From VAZQ01 sp036557665 (GTDB lineage: Bacteria > Pseudomonadota > Alphaproteobacteria > Rhizobiales > Xanthobacteraceae), in NCBI GenBank assembly GCA_036557665.1, contig DATBHG010000095.1, positions 1 to 64,000 on the forward strand: a stretch of 64,000 nt of DNA, in the 5' to 3' direction. The translations under genes were made by a program, and so were the position numbers. Below, piece after piece: positions 35,877 to 44,984 of this stretch. Each line of letters opens with the position of its first letter. Position 1 is the stretch's first letter. Below the pieces are notes generated by a model. The model made no database searches, had not been told where the DNA came from, and saw nothing but the letters and a program-made list of their open reading frames with translations.

Positions 35877-37961
35877 ATGGAGAGTATCGGGGGGGAGCTC
35901 GCCTTCATGGCCATCTCGGCCGGCCAGGCCTTCCTGGTGCTGATGGAGCCGCATCGCCTTCTGTTCCTCGGGCTCGGCTGCATCATGGGGTTGGTGCTCG
36001 GTATCATCCCGGGCATCGGCGGATTGACGGGGACGGCTATGCTCCTGCCGTTCACCTTCAACATGGATCCCTATTCGGCTTTCGCCATGTTGCTCGGCCT
36101 CGGCGCGACGACGGCAACCGGCGATCCCATTCCGGCGATACTGTTCGGTGTGCCCGGCGGCGCGGCCTCGGCGGCTACCGTGCTCGACGGGTTTCCCATG
36201 GCGAAGAAGGGAGAGGCCGGGCGCGCGCTCAGTGCCGCCTACATGTCGTCGCTGATGGGCGGGGTCTTCGGTGCGGTGCTGATGGCCATCAGCATCCCCA
36301 TCCTGCGTCCGGTCATGCTGTTCATCGGCTCACCGGAGCTTCTCGCCTTTTCCGTGCTGGGCATTTCCATGGTTGCGGTGCTGTCGGGCAATGCGCCGCT
36401 GCGCGGCATTGTCGCGGGTTGCCTGGGAGTGATGATCGCCATGATCGGCACCGACCCGCAGACCGGCACGCTGCGATGGACCTTCGACAGCCTCTACCTC
36501 TGGGACGGCTTGCCGCTCACGCCGCTTCTGCTCGGCGTGTTCGCGCTGCCGGAGCTCTGCGATCTCCTGATTGCACGCGTCGCCATCTCAACGGATACGG
36601 GAATGGCCAACATCTACAAGGGTCAGTGGCAGGGGGTGAAAGATTGTTTGCGGCACTGGTGGCTGATCATGCGTTGCTCCTGGATCGGAGGAGGCATCGG
36701 CTCCATTCCGGGCATCAGCGCCTCGGTGGTCGACTGGCTTGCTTACGGACACGCGCTGAAAACAGAAAAAGGTGCAAGCGCCACGTTCGGGAAGGGGGAT
36801 GTGCGCGGCGTGATAGCCTCGGAAAGCTCCAACAACGCCAAAGAAGGCGGCGCGCTCGTTCCCACGGTTGCATTCGGAGTGCCAGGCAGTGCCACCATGG
36901 CGATTCTGCTCGGCGCATTTCTGATCCACGGACTGGTCCCCGGACCGGACATGCTGACCAAGAATCTCAGCATCACCTATGCCATGGTCTGGTCGGTGGC
37001 GCTTGCCAACATCCTCGGCGCGGGACTCTGCTATGCCTTCAGCCCGCAGTTCGCGAAGCTCGCGACGCTGCGCTACAGCCTCATCCTGCCCGCAGTGCTC
37101 GGCATCATCTATATCGGCGCGTTCGAGGCGACGCGTCAGTGGGGCGACCTTTTCACCCTGCTGTTTTTTGGTCTGGTCGGCTGGATCATGAAACAGTTCA
37201 AATGGCCGCGCCCTCCGCTCATTCTCGGAGTGGTGCTGGGCGACATCATCGAGCGCTATCTCTTCATATCCATCGAACGTTACCGGCTGTCCTGGATGTT
37301 GCGGCCGATCGTCCTGCTGCTGTTCTCGCTGGCGTTCCTTGGCCTGGTGCGGCCGTTCTTTCAGGACATCCGCAGTCAAGGAGGCCTCGGTCATATGCTG
37401 AAAAGCTTCCAGCGGCCGCGATTTCATCCTTCGCAGCTCTTCACAATGTTCATGATCGCGCTCATTGCCGCCGCGGTCGCCATGTCCTTGCCCTGGGATT
37501 TCAGCGCCAAAGTCGTGCCGCTTGTGGTCGGCACCGTCGGGCTCACCGCAGCAGGCCTGAGCCTGCTCAATGAGATGTGCCGCAAGCCGGCAGCCCCCAG
37601 GACCGAGGGTCTTGCCGAGCACGCGCAACACGAGGTGGAGCAAAAGATCCACATGGACCTGACCTCCGACACCGGGCATCTGCCGGTGCGGGAGATCGTC
37701 ATGCGCGCGGTCTGGTTCTTCGGTTATCTGATCGGCTTCATGGCCGTGACGGCGCTGATCGGACTCATTCCCACGGTCGGAGTATTTGTTGTGTTCTTCA
37801 TGCGCTACGAGGCGCGGGAACGCTGGTCGCTCGTAATCCCCTATGCGGTCGTGCTGGTCGTCTTCATCTGGTTCGCCTTCGATTATTTCATGGCCTTGCC
37901 CTGGCCGCCGACGCTTCTCGGTCGATTGTTTCCGTTGCTCAAGACGATTCCTTCGGTATAG
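35877..37961 (+). CDS. TctA-TctB fusion: tripartite tricarboxylate transporter permease
   Basis: A 694-residue polytopic permease from ATG 35877 (AGGGGAC upstream; GTG 35871 is too close to it). The first 500 residues are TctA, with GIIPGIGGLTGTAMLLPFTF, ATTATGDPIPAILFGVPGGA and the second-half repeat SIPGISASVVDW, VPTVAFGVPGSATMAILLGA. After about residue 520, a TctB-like module follows (about four helices, ending in FFMRYEARERWSLVIPYAVV and an FDYFMALPWPP-type end). TctB is normally a separate gene of about 150 residues. It starts the operon that closes with a TctC/Bug gene at 44985. Confidence 0.9.
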   Translation: MESIGGELAFMAISAGQAFLVLMEPHRLLFLGLGCIMGLVLGIIPGIGGLTGTAMLLPFTFNMDPYSAFAMLLGLGATTATGDPIPAILFGVPGGAASAATVLDGFPMAKKGEAGRALSAAYMSSLMGGVFGAVLMAISIPILRPVMLFIGSPELLAFSVLGISMVAVLSGNAPLRGIVAGCLGVMIAMIGTDPQTGTLRWTFDSLYLWDGLPLTPLLLGVFALPELCDLLIARVAISTDTGMANIYKGQWQGVKDCLRHWWLIMRCSWIGGGIGSIPGISASVVDWLAYGHALKTEKGASATFGKGDVRGVIASESSNNAKEGGALVPTVAFGVPGSATMAILLGAFLIHGLVPGPDMLTKNLSITYAMVWSVALANILGAGLCYAFSPQFAKLATLRYSLILPAVLGIIYIGAFEATRQWGDLFTLLFFGLVGWIMKQFKWPRPPLILGVVLGDIIERYLFISIERYRLSWMLRPIVLLLFSLAFLGLVRPFFQDIRSQGGLGHMLKSFQRPRFHPSQLFTMFMIALIAAAVAMSLPWDFSAKVVPLVVGTVGLTAAGLSLLNEMCRKPAAPRTEGLAEHAQHEVEQKIHMDLTSDTGHLPVREIVMRAVWFFGYLIGFMAVTALIGLIPTVGVFVVFFMRYEARERWSLVIPYAVVLVVFIWFAFDYFMALPWPPTLLGRLFPLLKTIPSV

Positions 37962-37971
37962 CAACCTCGCC

Positions 37972-40104
37972 ATGCACGAGTTCAGTCGAGACGAGCAGGT
38001 CAGCGGCGCTATGGAAACAACGGAGAGCCTGTTCCGCTCGGCAGCGAGCACGCTTCAGGCGAAATCCCTCGCCATTGTGGGTGCATCCGAGCGGGCGCGC
38101 TGGCCGAGCGAGATCTTCAAGAACCTGCGCGAGTGCGACTATCCCGGCCGCATCGTCCTGGTCAATCCGCGCCAATCCCAGGTCTTCGACCAGCCCTGTC
38201 TTGCCTCGCTGCGCGATGTCGGGGCACCCATTGATCATGCGCTCGTGATCGTTCCGGCGGCGGCAGTGCCCGGTGTCCTGCTCGACGCAGAGGCGGCCGG
38301 CGTCAAATCCGCAACCGTCTATGCCTCCATGATCGGGGATGGGGAGGATCCGGAGTCGCTCAAGCGCGGCGCGTGGCTCAAGGATTTCACCGCGGCAAGC
38401 CGTTTGCGGGTCGCAGGGCCGAACTGCATGGGCGCGTATTCGTATAGGGAGCGCCTGATGGGCTATCCGAACGCGGAGCTCTGCCGGCTCGCGCCGGGCT
38501 CGGTCGCCTGCATCTTCCAGTCCGGAGGATTGATCCAATTCTGGATGAAGGCGGCAGCCGAGCGCGGCCTGCGCTTCTCCTATTGCATCACATCGGGAAA
38601 CGAGCCGGATCTCGGTCTTGCCGACTACCTCAATTTCGTCATCGACGATCCCGAGACGCGACAGGTTGTGCTGTTCATCGAGGGCATCCGCAGGCCGGCC
38701 GCGTTCATGCATGCGGCGGGCCGCGCGCTCGGCATGGGTAAGCCCATTCTCGCGATCAAGAGCGGCGCAACCGCGATGTCGCAGGCGGCCTCGCAATCCC
38801 ATACCGGGGCGATCGCCGGCGACTATGCCGCCTATCTCGCCATGTGCGAGCGCTACGGCATCGTCAACTGCCCGTCCCTCGATGATCTGGTCGAGACCGC
38901 GCTTGTCTTCGACGGCGGACGAGCGCCCAAGGGCCCGCGCATCGGTTTTGTCACCACCTCGGGCGCAACGGTGGACCTGCTCTATGACTATGCCGAGGCG
39001 GAGGGGGCGGCCATGCCGGACTTCGACGTTGCGACCAAGGCCGCGCTCCTTCCGCTGATGCAGCCCGGCATCGCACCGAGAAACCCGCTCGACGTGGGAA
39101 TACCGTCAACCCTGGAGGTTGCCGCTGACCTCTGCGCGGCCGCCGCCCAAGATCCCAACATCGATATGGTGGCGTGGGCGGCGCCCATGCCTCGCAAGAG
39201 CGATGCCTGGGGCGATGTTGCTCCCCTGCGGGCGCTGCTGGACAGAACGGACAAACCGGTCGTCGCCTTCGGCCGTGTCATATCGCAAATGGACGAGCTG
39301 CAAGTCTCTTCTCAGAAGGCGGCCGGGTTTCCGTTCCTGCAAGGCATCCTGCCCACCATCCGCGCGCTCAATGCGTTATGGTTCCATGCCGCACGACGCG
39401 GTCATACGCCAAAATTGCCGGCAGCCCCATCCGCCAGCCGGCTTTCGGCCTCGACGTTGGACGCCACCCTCGCACAATACGGCATCCGCGTGCCGAAGAG
39501 CGAAGCTGTTGCGAACACCGCGGAGGCGGTGGCGGCGGCGGAGCGCATCGGCTTTCCGGTTGCGTTGAAAATTCGTTCGGACGCGATCTCGCACAAGACC
39601 GAAGCCGGGGGAGTCGCGCTCGATCTGCGCACCGGCGTGGAGGTGCAAAGCGCCACCGAGAGCTTGCTGGCGAAGGCCCGGCAAGCGTTTCCAGGCGCTC
39701 GATTACAGGGATTCCTCGTGCAGGAGATGGTCACCGGGGTGGAGGCCATCGTGGGCGCGCGGACTGACCCGTTCTATGGGCCCCTGTTGCTCCTGGGCAC
39801 GGGTGGGATTCTGGTCGAGCTCACCCGCGATGTCGCCTTGCGGCTCCTGCCGGTTACTGCCGATGACGTGAAAGCCATGATGAGCGAGTTGAAGCTCTCC
39901 AGGCTGCTTGCGTCCTATCGCGGTCAGGCCGCCGCTGACGTCGGCGCGCTTATCCAGACGGCGCTGGCACTCGGGCGATTCTTTCTCGATCATCGCAGCG
40001 CCATCGAGGATATAGAGCTGAATCCAGTGATGGTGCACCGAAGCGTCTCTGGCGCAGTCGCGGTCGACGTGCGCGTCGTATGGCGTACAAAACAGGAAGC
40101 TTGA
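37972..40104 (+). CDS. Acyl-CoA synthetase, NDP-forming (acetate-CoA ligase alpha-beta fusion)
   Basis: A 710-residue cytoplasmic enzyme with CoA-binding Rossmann domain (SLAIVGASERARWPSEIFKNL), succinyl-CoA-ligase-like domains with the phospho-His region QSHTGAIAGDYAAY, and a C-terminal ATP-grasp domain (YGIRVPKSEAVANTAEAV, GFPVALKIRSDAISHKTEAGG, GTGGILVELTRD, ELNPVMVH). It would activate a carboxylate to its CoA thioester with ATP to ADP turnover. ATG 37972 is used; ATG 38011 is an alternative start. It lies 10 bp after the permease stop, linking uptake to activation. Confidence 0.92.
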   Translation: MHEFSRDEQVSGAMETTESLFRSAASTLQAKSLAIVGASERARWPSEIFKNLRECDYPGRIVLVNPRQSQVFDQPCLASLRDVGAPIDHALVIVPAAAVPGVLLDAEAAGVKSATVYASMIGDGEDPESLKRGAWLKDFTAASRLRVAGPNCMGAYSYRERLMGYPNAELCRLAPGSVACIFQSGGLIQFWMKAAAERGLRFSYCITSGNEPDLGLADYLNFVIDDPETRQVVLFIEGIRRPAAFMHAAGRALGMGKPILAIKSGATAMSQAASQSHTGAIAGDYAAYLAMCERYGIVNCPSLDDLVETALVFDGGRAPKGPRIGFVTTSGATVDLLYDYAEAEGAAMPDFDVATKAALLPLMQPGIAPRNPLDVGIPSTLEVAADLCAAAAQDPNIDMVAWAAPMPRKSDAWGDVAPLRALLDRTDKPVVAFGRVISQMDELQVSSQKAAGFPFLQGILPTIRALNALWFHAARRGHTPKLPAAPSASRLSASTLDATLAQYGIRVPKSEAVANTAEAVAAAERIGFPVALKIRSDAISHKTEAGGVALDLRTGVEVQSATESLLAKARQAFPGARLQGFLVQEMVTGVEAIVGARTDPFYGPLLLLGTGGILVELTRDVALRLLPVTADDVKAMMSELKLSRLLASYRGQAAADVGALIQTALALGRFFLDHRSAIEDIELNPVMVHRSVSGAVAVDVRVVWRTKQEA

Positions 40105-40108
40105 CGCC

Positions 40109-41008
40109 ATGATCAAAGTGAGACGGATCGGACACGCCACCTTCGAGACGCCGGACCTCGAGAAACAGGTCGAGCACTTCACGCAAGTGACCGGACTGGT
40201 CGTTGCAGCGAGAGATAAAGGGCGGGCACTGCTCGCAACAAAGGTCGGACAGCTCGCTATCGTTCTAAGGAAGGGAGCTGAGCCGCGCTGTGCCAAGCTC
40301 GCATTCGAGGTCGCGCCGCATTCGGATTTCAACGCGCTCGCCCGATCGCTGTCCGAGGACGGAATCAAGAGCGAGATGCGCAGCGACGACCTGCCCGGCA
40401 CGCCAAAGGCGCTCGCATTCGACGACAATAAGGGAACCACGATCGAGGTGTTCTCGGAATGGAGCTACCTGACACCCAACCAGCAAGTCACGGGGATCGG
40501 CCCCATCAAGCTCGGACACTGCGCGTTCGTCGTGCCCGATGTGCAGCAGACCTGCGATTTCTATCAGCGGGTTCTGGGATTTCGCGTTTCGGACTGGAAC
40601 GGAGACTTCTTCGTGTTCATGCGCTGCAATCCCGACCATCACACCGTGAACTTCCTGCGCGGCAAGCGGGCGAGAATGCACCATATCGCCTTCGAGGTGC
40701 GCGACTTCTCCGCGGTCGAGCAGGGCTGCGACGTGCTCTCGTATCATCAAATCCCGATCATCTGGGGACCCTTACGCCACGGCCCCGGCCACAACGTCTC
40801 GATCTACCACCGCAACCCGGATCAGCACGTCATCGAGTTCTTCGCCGAGCTCGATCAGATGCTCGACGAGGAGCTCGGCTATTTTGATCCGCGGCCCTGG
40901 CATGCGGATCGTCCGCAGCGGCCCAAGGTCTGGAGCCGCGAGAGCCGCGCTGTCGCCGGTTGGGGCCCCCCGCCCACGCCGGACTATCATCTCGACCGGG
41001 ATGAGTAG
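40109..41008 (+). CDS. VOC-superfamily, type I extradiol ring-cleavage dioxygenase-like protein
   Basis: A 299-residue two-module glyoxalase-fold protein. The C-terminal module keeps the 2-His-1-Glu iron site: LGHCAFVVPDV (His), MHHIAFEVRD (His) and QHVIEFFAEL (Glu), with the His and Tyr of LRHGPGHNVSIYHRNPD around the active site as in BphC-like enzymes. The N-terminal module (IGHATFETPDL) is the usual degenerate half. It would cleave a catechol-type ring meta to the hydroxyls. The gap to the acyl-CoA synthetase is 4 bp, so they are co-translated. Confidence 0.88.
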   Translation: MIKVRRIGHATFETPDLEKQVEHFTQVTGLVVAARDKGRALLATKVGQLAIVLRKGAEPRCAKLAFEVAPHSDFNALARSLSEDGIKSEMRSDDLPGTPKALAFDDNKGTTIEVFSEWSYLTPNQQVTGIGPIKLGHCAFVVPDVQQTCDFYQRVLGFRVSDWNGDFFVFMRCNPDHHTVNFLRGKRARMHHIAFEVRDFSAVEQGCDVLSYHQIPIIWGPLRHGPGHNVSIYHRNPDQHVIEFFAELDQMLDEELGYFDPRPWHADRPQRPKVWSRESRAVAGWGPPPTPDYHLDRDE

Positions 41009-41051
41009 AGCGGGTGCGGCTCATGCGGTGCTCGCACACACGTGGGTCCGC

Positions 41052-43130
41052 ATGAGCGCTGCGCGCTATCGGATCGGTGTGGATGTCGGAGGCACGCACA
41101 CCGATCTGGTGCTGCTCGATACCGCGACCGGTGATCTTCTCGTGGAAAAGGTCGCAAGCACGCCGAGGAACCCTGCCCTTGGCGTTCTTGATGGCGTCGC
41201 AAGGTTTCTCGCCAGAGGCATACTGCCCGGCGAGATCGGTTTCTTCTCCCACGGGACGACGATCACCACGAATGCGCTGCTGGAGATGCGCGGAGCCGAG
41301 GTGGGCCTCCTCATCACCAAGGGCTATCGCGCGGTGCAGGAGGTGCAAAATCAGGCACGCGACGGCAATCTGTTCGAATATTTCCATGCAAAGCCCGCCG
41401 CAATCGCCCCGCAGAGCCTGACGCGGGAAATCCCGGAGCGCTGCGACTATGCCGGCAACGTGCTCGTCGCTTTGGACCAGACAGCAGTGCGGCAAGCAGC
41501 GCGCGAGCTCAAGGCGGCCGGCGTCGGATCGATTGCCGTCTGCTACCTGTTCTCGTTCATGAACCCGGCGCACGAGCGACAGACGCGCACGCTCCTGCAT
41601 GAGGAATGGCCGGGCATCCATGTTTCGCTGTCGAGCGAGGTGCTGCCGCGGATTCGAGAATGGCCGCGGCTCTCGACCACCTTGCTCAACGCCTATCTCG
41701 AGCCGGTGCTGGTGCGTTACATCAGCGAGCTGGACGCCGCCCTCGACGCGGCCGGGCTGCGAACCCGACAGCGTTTCCTCATGCAGTCGAACGGCGGCGT
41801 GATGCCATTCTCTGCCGCGATCGCGGGCGGGCGCACGGTGCATACGCTGTTCTCTGGTCCGGCTGCGGGTGCGCAGGCAAGCGCCTATCTCGCCAGCGAG
41901 GATGCCGGGCATGGCCTGGTTACGCTGGACATGGGCGGCACCAGCGCCGACATCGCTTTCATCGAGGGCGGCGCGCCACTGGAAGTGACCGAAGCGGTGA
42001 TCGCACGGCGCCAGGTCGACGTTCCCGCGCTCGACATGACCACGATTTCCGCGGGCGGCGGCTCGATCGCGTGGATCGACGGCAGCGGCGTTCTCACTGT
42101 CGGTCCGCAAAGCGCCGGCGCTGATCCGGGCCCGGCCTGCTACGGCCGTGGAGGCACGCGGCCGACGGTGACGGATGCCGACCTTATCTGCGGGTATCTC
42201 AATCCGGGCTATTTCCTCGGCGGCGCCCAGATGTTGGATGTGGGAGCCTCGCGCCTCGCTCTCGATCGGCATGTGGCCGATCCCCTGCGCATGGATGTCG
42301 TGCAGGCGGCGGTCGGGATCCAGCGCATCGTGGACATGCGCATGGCGGATGAAGTCCGGGTCTTTGCAGCCAAACGCGGCGTGGACCTTTCGGCGTTCAC
42401 GCTGTTGCCGTTCGGCGGAGCCGGCGGTGTGCACGCGGCCGCGGTTGCATCCGAGCTTGGCATGCGGCGCATACTGGTGCCGCCGCAACCCGGCGCATTC
42501 TCGGCGCTTGGCCTGCTCTGTACGGATGTGGTGCACGACTACATGCGTTCAGAGCTCCGCCCGCTCGCGGAGGTAAGCGCGGTGCATGCCGAGCAGATTT
42601 TCCAGGAGCTGGCAAAGAGAGCGCGCGAGGAGCTCGAGTGCGAGGGCATGGACCCGCGCGCGGGCAGGTTCGCGCGCGAGCTCGATCTGCGCTACAGCGG
42701 CCAGGGCTACGAGCTGCGCATACCGCTCGCCGACCCTCCTGACGACGAGATTACTGCGGCGACCCTCTGTATCATACGCCGTCGATTTGACGAGCGGCAT
42801 GCACAGCTGCATGGACATGCCGCGAGAGAGCGGCCAGTGGAAGTGGTGAGCTATCGGCTGCGGCTGCGGCTTTCGGTGCCGAAATATGAGCCGCGCAAGT
42901 CCGCGCCCAAACAGTCCAAACAGCCGGCGGATGCGGTGAAAGGCAGGCGTCCAGTCTGGTTTGACGGCGGCAGAGTGGAGGCGACGATCTACGACCGCGC
43001 TCGCCTTCCGATCGGCGGCCTGCTCGACGCTCCGGCGGTGGTCGAGCAATTCGATGCGACGACAGTCGTGCCGGCGGGCTGGCGCGGCCATGTCGATGAG
43101 CACCGCAATCTTGTTCTTACGGCGAGCTGA
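41052..43130 (+). CDS. Hydantoinase/oxoprolinase family protein, subunit A (HyuA-like)
   Basis: A 692-residue ASKHA-fold ATPase subunit. The N-terminus YRIGVDVGGTHTDLVLLD is the phosphate-binding loop; other landmarks are FFSHGTTITTNALLEM, LFSGPAAGAQASAYLA, TLDMGGTSADIAFIEGG and the late PFGGAGGVHAAAVASELG. Family members are ATP-dependent N-methylhydantoinases, 5-oxoprolinases and acetone or acetophenone carboxylases. An earlier ATG at 41001 overlaps the preceding stop and would add 17 residues. With HyuB it should form a two-subunit enzyme. Confidence 0.92.
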   Translation: MSAARYRIGVDVGGTHTDLVLLDTATGDLLVEKVASTPRNPALGVLDGVARFLARGILPGEIGFFSHGTTITTNALLEMRGAEVGLLITKGYRAVQEVQNQARDGNLFEYFHAKPAAIAPQSLTREIPERCDYAGNVLVALDQTAVRQAARELKAAGVGSIAVCYLFSFMNPAHERQTRTLLHEEWPGIHVSLSSEVLPRIREWPRLSTTLLNAYLEPVLVRYISELDAALDAAGLRTRQRFLMQSNGGVMPFSAAIAGGRTVHTLFSGPAAGAQASAYLASEDAGHGLVTLDMGGTSADIAFIEGGAPLEVTEAVIARRQVDVPALDMTTISAGGGSIAWIDGSGVLTVGPQSAGADPGPACYGRGGTRPTVTDADLICGYLNPGYFLGGAQMLDVGASRLALDRHVADPLRMDVVQAAVGIQRIVDMRMADEVRVFAAKRGVDLSAFTLLPFGGAGGVHAAAVASELGMRRILVPPQPGAFSALGLLCTDVVHDYMRSELRPLAEVSAVHAEQIFQELAKRAREELECEGMDPRAGRFARELDLRYSGQGYELRIPLADPPDDEITAATLCIIRRRFDERHAQLHGHAARERPVEVVSYRLRLRLSVPKYEPRKSAPKQSKQPADAVKGRRPVWFDGGRVEATIYDRARLPIGGLLDAPAVVEQFDATTVVPAGWRGHVDEHRNLVLTAS

Positions 43131-43131
43131 C

Positions 43132-44787
43132 ATGGATGCAATCACCGTCGGGATCATCCGCAACAAGGTCGCAAGCCTTGTCGAGGAGATGCATTATCAT
43201 TTCTACCGTTCGGGCTACTCCACCATCATCCGCGAGTCCCGCGATTTCAGTTGCGTCATTCTGGACCGAGCCGGACGCCTGATCATCCCGCCGCCGATGT
43301 TCTTTCATGCGCCGGTCTATCGCCATCTCGTCGGCCGCATCATCGAGGTGTACGGGAAGGAACTCCGCATAGACGAGGGCGACGTGTTCGTCGCCAATCA
43401 CCCCTACGAGGGCGGTCTGCCGCACGTCTCCGACATGGCATTCGTGGCCCCGGTTTTTGCCGACGGCGACATCGTGGCCTTCGCCGGCTCGATCGCACAT
43501 AAGGCTGACGTCGGCGGCGCGGTCGCTGGATCCACCTCCGCCAACGCGACGGAGATGTTCCAGGAGGGGCTGCTGGTGCCGCCGATCAAGATCGTGTCCG
43601 CCGGCATCGCGCAGACCGACATCGAGCGCATCATTCTTGCCAACAGCCGGGAGCCCGCGCTGATGCGCGGGGACATCCGCGCGCAGATTGCAGTGACCGA
43701 AATGGGCGCAAGGCGGGTGAGGGAGTTGTGCCGGCGCTTTGGCTCCCGCACGGTCACGGAGGTATTTGCGGCCATTCTCAAGGGGGCGGCCGATGAGCTC
43801 CGCGCCGCCATTGCCAGGTTGCCCGCCGGGGAAGCGGCCGCCGAAGGTTTCCTGGACAGCGATGGAGTCATCGTGGACAAGCCGCTGAAGCTTGCCGTGC
43901 GAATTGCGATTGCGGACGGAATGGCAAGCTTCGATTTCTCCGACAGCGCCCCGCAGGCGAATGGCCCAGTGAACCTGAGGCCGTCCATGGTCGAAGCGTG
44001 CGTGTTCTATGCCCTGATCGGCTGCCTCGACCCCGACCTGCATTTCAACGACGGCATGCGCGAGGTGGTACGGCTTGCGTTCGCGCCGCGCACTGTCACC
44101 AATTCCGAGGCCCCGGCCCCGGTGTCCAATTATCAGATGGTCAATCTCAAGCTGGTCGATGTCATTCTGGAGGCACTGTCCGCGTTCAACCCGGCGCGTG
44201 CGATCGCGCATTCCGGCTCGTCGAGTGCGCTGACGATCGCATGGTCCAAGGCGCGGCTGGGGCATTCGAGCATGCAGTACGAGATCATGGGTTCCGCTTA
44301 CGGTGGCGGGATGGGCCACGACGGCACCTCGGGCACCGCCACGCATCTGAGCAACCTGCACATTACGCCGATCGAGATTCTGGAATCTGAATTTCCCTGC
44401 CGAATTACGCGGTTCGACCTGGTGGCTGATTCCGGCGGGGCCGGGCAATGGCGCGGTGGCTTGAGCCTGCAGCGCGAATATGAATTGCTGGAGGATGCGA
44501 CTGTGGTGCGTCGCTACGACAAGAGTCGCTTTCCTCCGACCGGTCTCGCCGGCGGCAGGCCCGGAAATGGCGCACGCTTTGTGATTAGAGTCGGCAGCGC
44601 CGAAGAATACGAGACATCGTCATCAGGCCGTTATGAGATGCGAGCGGGTGAACGCTTCCTGCTGCAAAGCGCAGGCGGCGGCGGTTGTGGAGACCCGGCC
44701 GCGCGCGATCGCGCAATGCTTGCCCGCGATGTTGCCGAGGGCTACGTGTCGCAGGAGGCGGCGAGAAAGGGTTATGGCAACGCCTGA
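43132..44787 (+). CDS. Hydantoinase/oxoprolinase family protein, subunit B (HyuB-like)
   Basis: A 551-residue subunit from ATG 43132, one base after the HyuA stop. Family hallmarks are REsRDFSCVILDRAGRLI-like text (SRDFSCVILDRAG), VFVANHPYEGGLPHVSDMAFV, HKADVGGAVAGSTSANATEMFQEGL, FDFSDSAPQANGPVN, and the C-terminal DSGGAGQWRGGLSLQREYEL and GGGGCGDP. It pairs with HyuA for ATP-driven ring opening or carboxylation in the cytoplasm. The operon context (acyl-CoA synthetase, ring-cleavage dioxygenase, TTT uptake) hints at a carboxylic acid bearing a ring. Confidence 0.93.
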   Translation: MDAITVGIIRNKVASLVEEMHYHFYRSGYSTIIRESRDFSCVILDRAGRLIIPPPMFFHAPVYRHLVGRIIEVYGKELRIDEGDVFVANHPYEGGLPHVSDMAFVAPVFADGDIVAFAGSIAHKADVGGAVAGSTSANATEMFQEGLLVPPIKIVSAGIAQTDIERIILANSREPALMRGDIRAQIAVTEMGARRVRELCRRFGSRTVTEVFAAILKGAADELRAAIARLPAGEAAAEGFLDSDGVIVDKPLKLAVRIAIADGMASFDFSDSAPQANGPVNLRPSMVEACVFYALIGCLDPDLHFNDGMREVVRLAFAPRTVTNSEAPAPVSNYQMVNLKLVDVILEALSAFNPARAIAHSGSSSALTIAWSKARLGHSSMQYEIMGSAYGGGMGHDGTSGTATHLSNLHITPIEILESEFPCRITRFDLVADSGGAGQWRGGLSLQREYELLEDATVVRRYDKSRFPPTGLAGGRPGNGARFVIRVGSAEEYETSSSGRYEMRAGERFLLQSAGGGGCGDPAARDRAMLARDVAEGYVSQEAARKGYGNA

Positions 44788-44984
44788 TTGCATCTCCGCC
44801 CGTGACCCGTCACGAGCGCGATCAATCCCGCCGTGTACGGCCGGCGACCAACCCCAGGCGAGCGATCCCGCGCGGCACCGCACACGGTACTGAGCAGGTG
44901 CGTCCACGTGTGCTCGTCGCGTTAAAATCCCGGCAAGGCGATGGCTGGTCGCCAGGGGCCAGAAACGTTTAGGGGAAGGCCAAC

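Noticed and set aside
36588..38051. Minus-strand frame of 487 codons
   Set aside because: It is a shadow of the TctAB permease, with low-complexity Arg/Glu/His composition typical of antisense GC-rich frames.
40830..42536. Minus-strand frame of 568 codons
   Set aside because: It is antisense to the VOC and HyuA genes, which have strong family motifs.
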